Assembly (NCBI GenBank): GCA_019420405.1
Contig: JAHZHF010000033.1
Coordinates: forward strand, 1-17,196
Source of the DNA: Clostridiales bacterium
Lineage (GTDB): Bacteria > Bacillota > Clostridia > Lachnospirales > Lachnospiraceae
Direction: 5' to 3'
Length of the DNA: 17,196 nucleotides
The position numbers were made by a program, and so were the translations under genes. Below, piece by piece: positions 14,270 through 17,196 of this stretch; within the stretch, counting starts at the first letter, position 1, and every line of letters starts with the position of its first letter. The notes below the pieces were generated by a model. It did not search any database. It had not been told where the DNA came from and saw nothing but the letters and a program-made list of their open reading frames with translations.

Positions 14270-16186
14270 CTATATTTCCAGCTCTTCAAGCTCCTTCATC
14301 CATACAGCCACGCAAGCATCGCTGGGCATCCGCCAGTCTCCTCTCGGAGAGAGGGCCACGGTTCCCACCTTGGGGCCGTCGGGCAGACAGGAGCGTTTAA
14401 ACTGCTGGGAGAAGAATCTCCTGCAGAATGTTTTCAGCCATTTCATGATCACGATGCTGTCGTACTCTCCCTCAAAGGCTCTGACTGCCAGCCGGAAGAT
14501 CTTCGCCGGCTCATACCCGAACCGGAGCATATAGTATAAGAAGAAGTCATGGAGTTCATAAGGCCCGACCAGATCCTCTGTCTTCTGCGCGATATCCCCG
14601 TCTTTCGGGGGAAGCAGCTCCGGACTTACCGGAGTGTCCAGCACGTCATAGAGCACCCTTTTCAGTTCTTCATCAGCAGTCTCGTCCGCTGCATATTTCA
14701 CAAGATGACGAACCAGCGTCTTTGGCACGGACGCGTTCACCCCATACATGGACATATGATCCCCGTTATAAGTTGCCCACCCGAGCGCGAGCTCGGACAT
14801 GTCCCCGGTACCGATCACCATACCGCCCGTCCGGTTGGCAATGTCCATGAGAACCTGCGTCCGTTCTCTCGCCTGAGAATTCTCATATGTCACATCGTGG
14901 TTTTCCGGGTCCTGACCGATATCCCGGAAGTGAATATTCACCGCTTCGGCAATCGGCACCTCTTTCAGAGTGGCCCCCGTCTTTTTCGTCATCTCGCAGG
15001 CATTGTTGTATGTCCTGTCCGTTGTCCCGAAACAGGGCATGGTCACCGCGATAATGTCTTTTTTATCCCGGCCCAGCATGTCGAACGCCCGGGCAGTAAC
15101 AAGAAGCGCCAGTGTAGAATCCAGTCCGCCTGAGATTCCCACAACCGCTGTCTTCGCGTGCGTGTGATCCAGACGCTTCTTAAGCCCCATGGCCTGGATT
15201 GTCAGAATCTCCTCGCACCGCTGTGCCCGCTGTCTCTCGTCCGCCGGAACAAAAGGCCGCCTCGGAAAATGTCTTGTCAGCACGGTTTCTTCATTCTCCA
15301 CCGAAAAGGGAATCCGGATCAGAGAACCGGATGGGATGCTCTGAAATGTCGTATTCTTCCTTCTCTCGCTGATGATCCGCTGGAGGTCAAACTCTGAATA
15401 AGTGATCTCATTTGTATATCTCTTTGACTGATTCAAAATCGCACCGTTCTCCGCGATAATATTATGTCCGCCAAACACCACGTCTGTGGTTGATTCTCCC
15501 TCGCCTGCGTTTGCGTACACATATCCCGCGATCAGACGCGCGGACTGTCCGGAGATCAGTTCTCTTCTGTATGAATCCTTCCCGATCGTCTCGTCGCTGG
15601 CCGAACAGTTGACGATCACTGTCGCCCCGTTCACCGCCGCCTGTATGCTGGGCGGCACCGGCGACCACACGTCCTCACAGATCTCTGCGGCCACGACCAG
15701 ATCATCCATCTTCCTATCCTGGAACAGAAGGCACGGGCCGAAAGGAACCTCCTCCCCTGCGAAACGGATGTACCCCGCCTGCTCCGGCCCGGGGGTGAAC
15801 TGGCGCATCTCATAAAACTCCGCATAATTGGGCAGAAATGTCTTTGTCGTAAACCCGATCACTTTCCCCCGGTTGAGCGCAGCAGCCGTGTTGTACAGCT
15901 TTCCGCCCACAGAAAGCGGCGTCCCCACAAAGGCAAGGATGTCCTTATCCGCCGTATATTCTGCAATTTTCAGAACTGCGTCCCCGGCCGCTTTTAAGAG
16001 CACGTCCTGGGTAAAGAGATCGCCACATGTATATCCTGTTATACACAGCTCCGGAAACACGATAATCTTTGCCCCGTTTTCACATGCCTTCCCGATCGCC
16101 TCGCATATTTTCTCCGTATTAAAATCCACATCCGCGACCCGGATATCCGGCGTAGCGGCGGCAGCCTTTACGAATCCATGTCTCAT
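14270..16186 (-). CDS. nadE: Glutamine-dependent NAD(+) synthase
   Basis: This 638-residue cytoplasmic enzyme makes NAD from nicotinic acid adenine dinucleotide, ATP and glutamine, the last step of NAD synthesis. Residues 1-270 are a nitrilase-type glutaminase domain with triad Glu46 (FPELCITGYTC), Lys115 (TKTFLPNY) and Cys170 (AAEICEDVW). The spacings of 69 and 55 residues match those of the Mycobacterium tuberculosis enzyme (Glu52, Lys121, Cys176). Residues from about 325 form the synthase domain, with the ATP-pyrophosphatase loop SGGLDST (352-358) and MVIGTGDMSELALGWATYNGD. All catalytic residues are intact. It starts 28 bases after hslO, with AAGGAGAGAGG ahead of the ATG, and precedes the MoeA-like gene, so the three are probably one operon. 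Confidence 0.96.
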   Translation of the reverse strand: MRHGFVKAAAATPDIRVADVDFNTEKICEAIGKACENGAKIIVFPELCITGYTCGDLFTQDVLLKAAGDAVLKIAEYTADKDILAFVGTPLSVGGKLYNTAAALNRGKVIGFTTKTFLPNYAEFYEMRQFTPGPEQAGYIRFAGEEVPFGPCLLFQDRKMDDLVVAAEICEDVWSPVPPSIQAAVNGATVIVNCSASDETIGKDSYRRELISGQSARLIAGYVYANAGEGESTTDVVFGGHNIIAENGAILNQSKRYTNEITYSEFDLQRIISERRKNTTFQSIPSGSLIRIPFSVENEETVLTRHFPRRPFVPADERQRAQRCEEILTIQAMGLKKRLDHTHAKTAVVGISGGLDSTLALLVTARAFDMLGRDKKDIIAVTMPCFGTTDRTYNNACEMTKKTGATLKEVPIAEAVNIHFRDIGQDPENHDVTYENSQARERTQVLMDIANRTGGMVIGTGDMSELALGWATYNGDHMSMYGVNASVPKTLVRHLVKYAADETADEELKRVLYDVLDTPVSPELLPPKDGDIAQKTEDLVGPYELHDFFLYYMLRFGYEPAKIFRLAVRAFEGEYDSIVIMKWLKTFCRRFFSQQFKRSCLPDGPKVGTVALSPRGDWRMPSDACVAVWMKELEELEI

Positions 16187-16214
16187 TTAAACCTCTCTCC
16201 TTTTCCCGCTTATA

Positions 16215-17090
16215 TTATCTGCTCTTTTTCAGCAGTTCCTTAAGTTCTTCTACAGAATATGTGTAAGCCGTATTGCAGAAATGGCATTTGACCTCGATCT
16301 CTTTCCCGTCGTCGATCATGGACTGAATCTCCTTCTTCCCGACGCTGATGATCGCTTTCTCTATCCTCTCCTTTGAACAGTTGCAGGAGAACTTTGCAGG
16401 CATCGTATCCGTGATCTCCAGATCAAGCCCTTCCAGCACCTGAGAGAGCATCTCTTCCGGCGTATGGCCATTGTCCAGCATGGAGGTTACGGACTGGATA
16501 TTCTGAATATTCTGCTCCAGACGGTTTAACACATCGTCCTCGATAAAAGGCATCACCTGCACGATAAAGCCTCCGGCGCACCGGACCGTGTTATCCTTCT
16601 CCATGAGCACGCCCAGGCCCACCGAAGAGGGAACCTGCTCTGATGTGGCAAAGTAATAAGTCAGATCCTCCGCGATCTCTCCGGTCTGCAGGATCGTCTG
16701 TCCGGAATACGGCTCTTTCAGTCCCATATCCTTGATCACGGTCATCACCCCCTGGCCTAAGGCTCCGCCTACATCCAGCTTCCCGTTCTTCGCCGGGAGC
16801 ATCACCTCCGGTTCGTATACATATCCCTTCACACTTCCCTGGCTGTCCGCGGTCACGGTCAGTCCTCCGATGGGACCGGAGCATTTGATCTGTATCGTCA
16901 GCATATCTGTCGGGTTCTTCATCATGCTCCCCATCATCACCGCACCTGTCATGAGACGCCCCAGCGCCGCTGTGGCCACCGGACTTGTCCCGTGCCGCTG
17001 CCTTGCCTCCTCCGTAAGTTCTGTCGTCACTGCAGCAAACGCGCGGATCTGAGCCCCCGCGGCAGTCGCCCTCACAATATAATCCTTCAT
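16215..17090 (-). CDS. hslO: Hsp33 redox-regulated chaperone
   Basis: This 291-residue protein is a holdase chaperone activated by oxidation in the cytoplasm. Its N-terminal domain carries SPVATAALGRLMTGAVMMG (36-54) and GPIGGLTVTAD (72-82), both typical. The redox switch near the C-terminus has Cys236-x-Cys238 and Cys269-x-x-Cys272, the four zinc-binding cysteines whose loss of zinc triggers activity. All four are present. The start at 17090 matches the family start MKDYIVRATAAG. GGAG lies 13 bases ahead, longer than usual, which may lower translation. Upstream TGTTATAAA (minus strand, near 17118-17126) could be an extended -10 without a good -35. It is the first gene of the hslO-nadE-moeA-like group. 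Confidence 0.95.
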   Translation of the reverse strand: MKDYIVRATAAGAQIRAFAAVTTELTEEARQRHGTSPVATAALGRLMTGAVMMGSMMKNPTDMLTIQIKCSGPIGGLTVTADSQGSVKGYVYEPEVMLPAKNGKLDVGGALGQGVMTVIKDMGLKEPYSGQTILQTGEIAEDLTYYFATSEQVPSSVGLGVLMEKDNTVRCAGGFIVQVMPFIEDDVLNRLEQNIQNIQSVTSMLDNGHTPEEMLSQVLEGLDLEITDTMPAKFSCNCSKERIEKAIISVGKKEIQSMIDDGKEIEVKCHFCNTAYTYSVEELKELLKKSR

Positions 17091-17133
17091 CTTCTATTTC
17101 ATTCTCCTTCTACATTTTTTATAACAGTTCAGC

Positions 17134-17194
17134 CATAGGGCTGTATGTGAGAGAAAATCATGCTTGCATGATTTTTCAATCGTGCAGTCCTATG
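17134..17194. repeat. Long imperfect inverted repeat upstream of hslO
   Basis: CATAGGGCTG (17134-17143) is matched by CAGTCCTATG (17185-17194) with one G-T pair. Next TATG pairs with CGTG by wobble. After an internal loop, AAAATCATGC (17154-17163) matches GCATGATTTT (17166-17175) exactly around TT. Read on the plus strand the outer stem gains three wobble pairs that become mismatches on the minus strand. It may be a terminator for a gene arriving from the right, a structured RNA, or a small palindromic repeat element. The window ends two bases later, so its limits are unknown. Confidence 0.6.
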
Positions 17195-17196
17195 AG

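Noticed and set aside
17092..17110. Three-codon mini-frame ATG AAA TAG just upstream of hslO
   Set aside because: Its ATG is only one base from GGAG, too close for initiation, and such a short frame is expected by chance.

Overview
The window looks like chromosomal DNA of a gut-type Clostridia, most likely Lachnospiraceae. The pointers are strong AGGAGG ribosome binding sites, a CUT1 sugar transporter with no ATPase gene of its own, a fused glutaminase NAD synthase of clostridial length, and the hslO-nadE pairing. The genus cannot be named from the sequence. Nearly everything lies on the minus strand; the only plus-strand gene is the sugar regulator.

Positions 1-7508 (minus strand) are a sugar-type catabolic operon, read right to left: lipoprotein substrate-binding protein, two CUT1 permeases, a 710-residue ADP-ribosylglycohydrolase-family enzyme with a large beta-rich C-terminal extension, a PfkB-family kinase, a double-SIS phosphosugar isomerase/deglycase, and the first codons of another gene that leaves the window. 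The set of binding protein, two permeases, PfkB kinase and SIS enzyme is that of the Bacillus frl (fructosamine) operon. The added glycohydrolase makes it a candidate for an uncharacterised N-glycoside or glycosylamine route. Just upstream, 7509-7858 holds a divergent control region with promoters in both directions and two matching LacI-type palindromes.

The divergent LacI-family regulator (7859-8902, plus strand) is broken by one in-frame TAA at codon 84. The rest of the frame is open to a normal family length, so the lesion looks recent, or is a sequencing error. A 44-nt hairpin with T-rich tracts on both sides (8908-8951) can end transcription from both directions.

Positions 8996-13083 (minus strand) are a branched-chain amino acid type ABC transporter, livH-livM-livG-livF, followed by a cytidylate-kinase-like gene. 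A strong promoter lies directly before livH, and no substrate-binding protein gene is present. Positions 13209-17090 (minus strand) are a housekeeping group, hslO (Hsp33), nadE (glutamine-dependent NAD synthase) and a molybdopterin-binding MoeA-like protein with a four-cysteine tail. The right edge carries a long imperfect inverted repeat of unknown nature. No tRNA, rRNA, CRISPR array or insertion sequence was seen.
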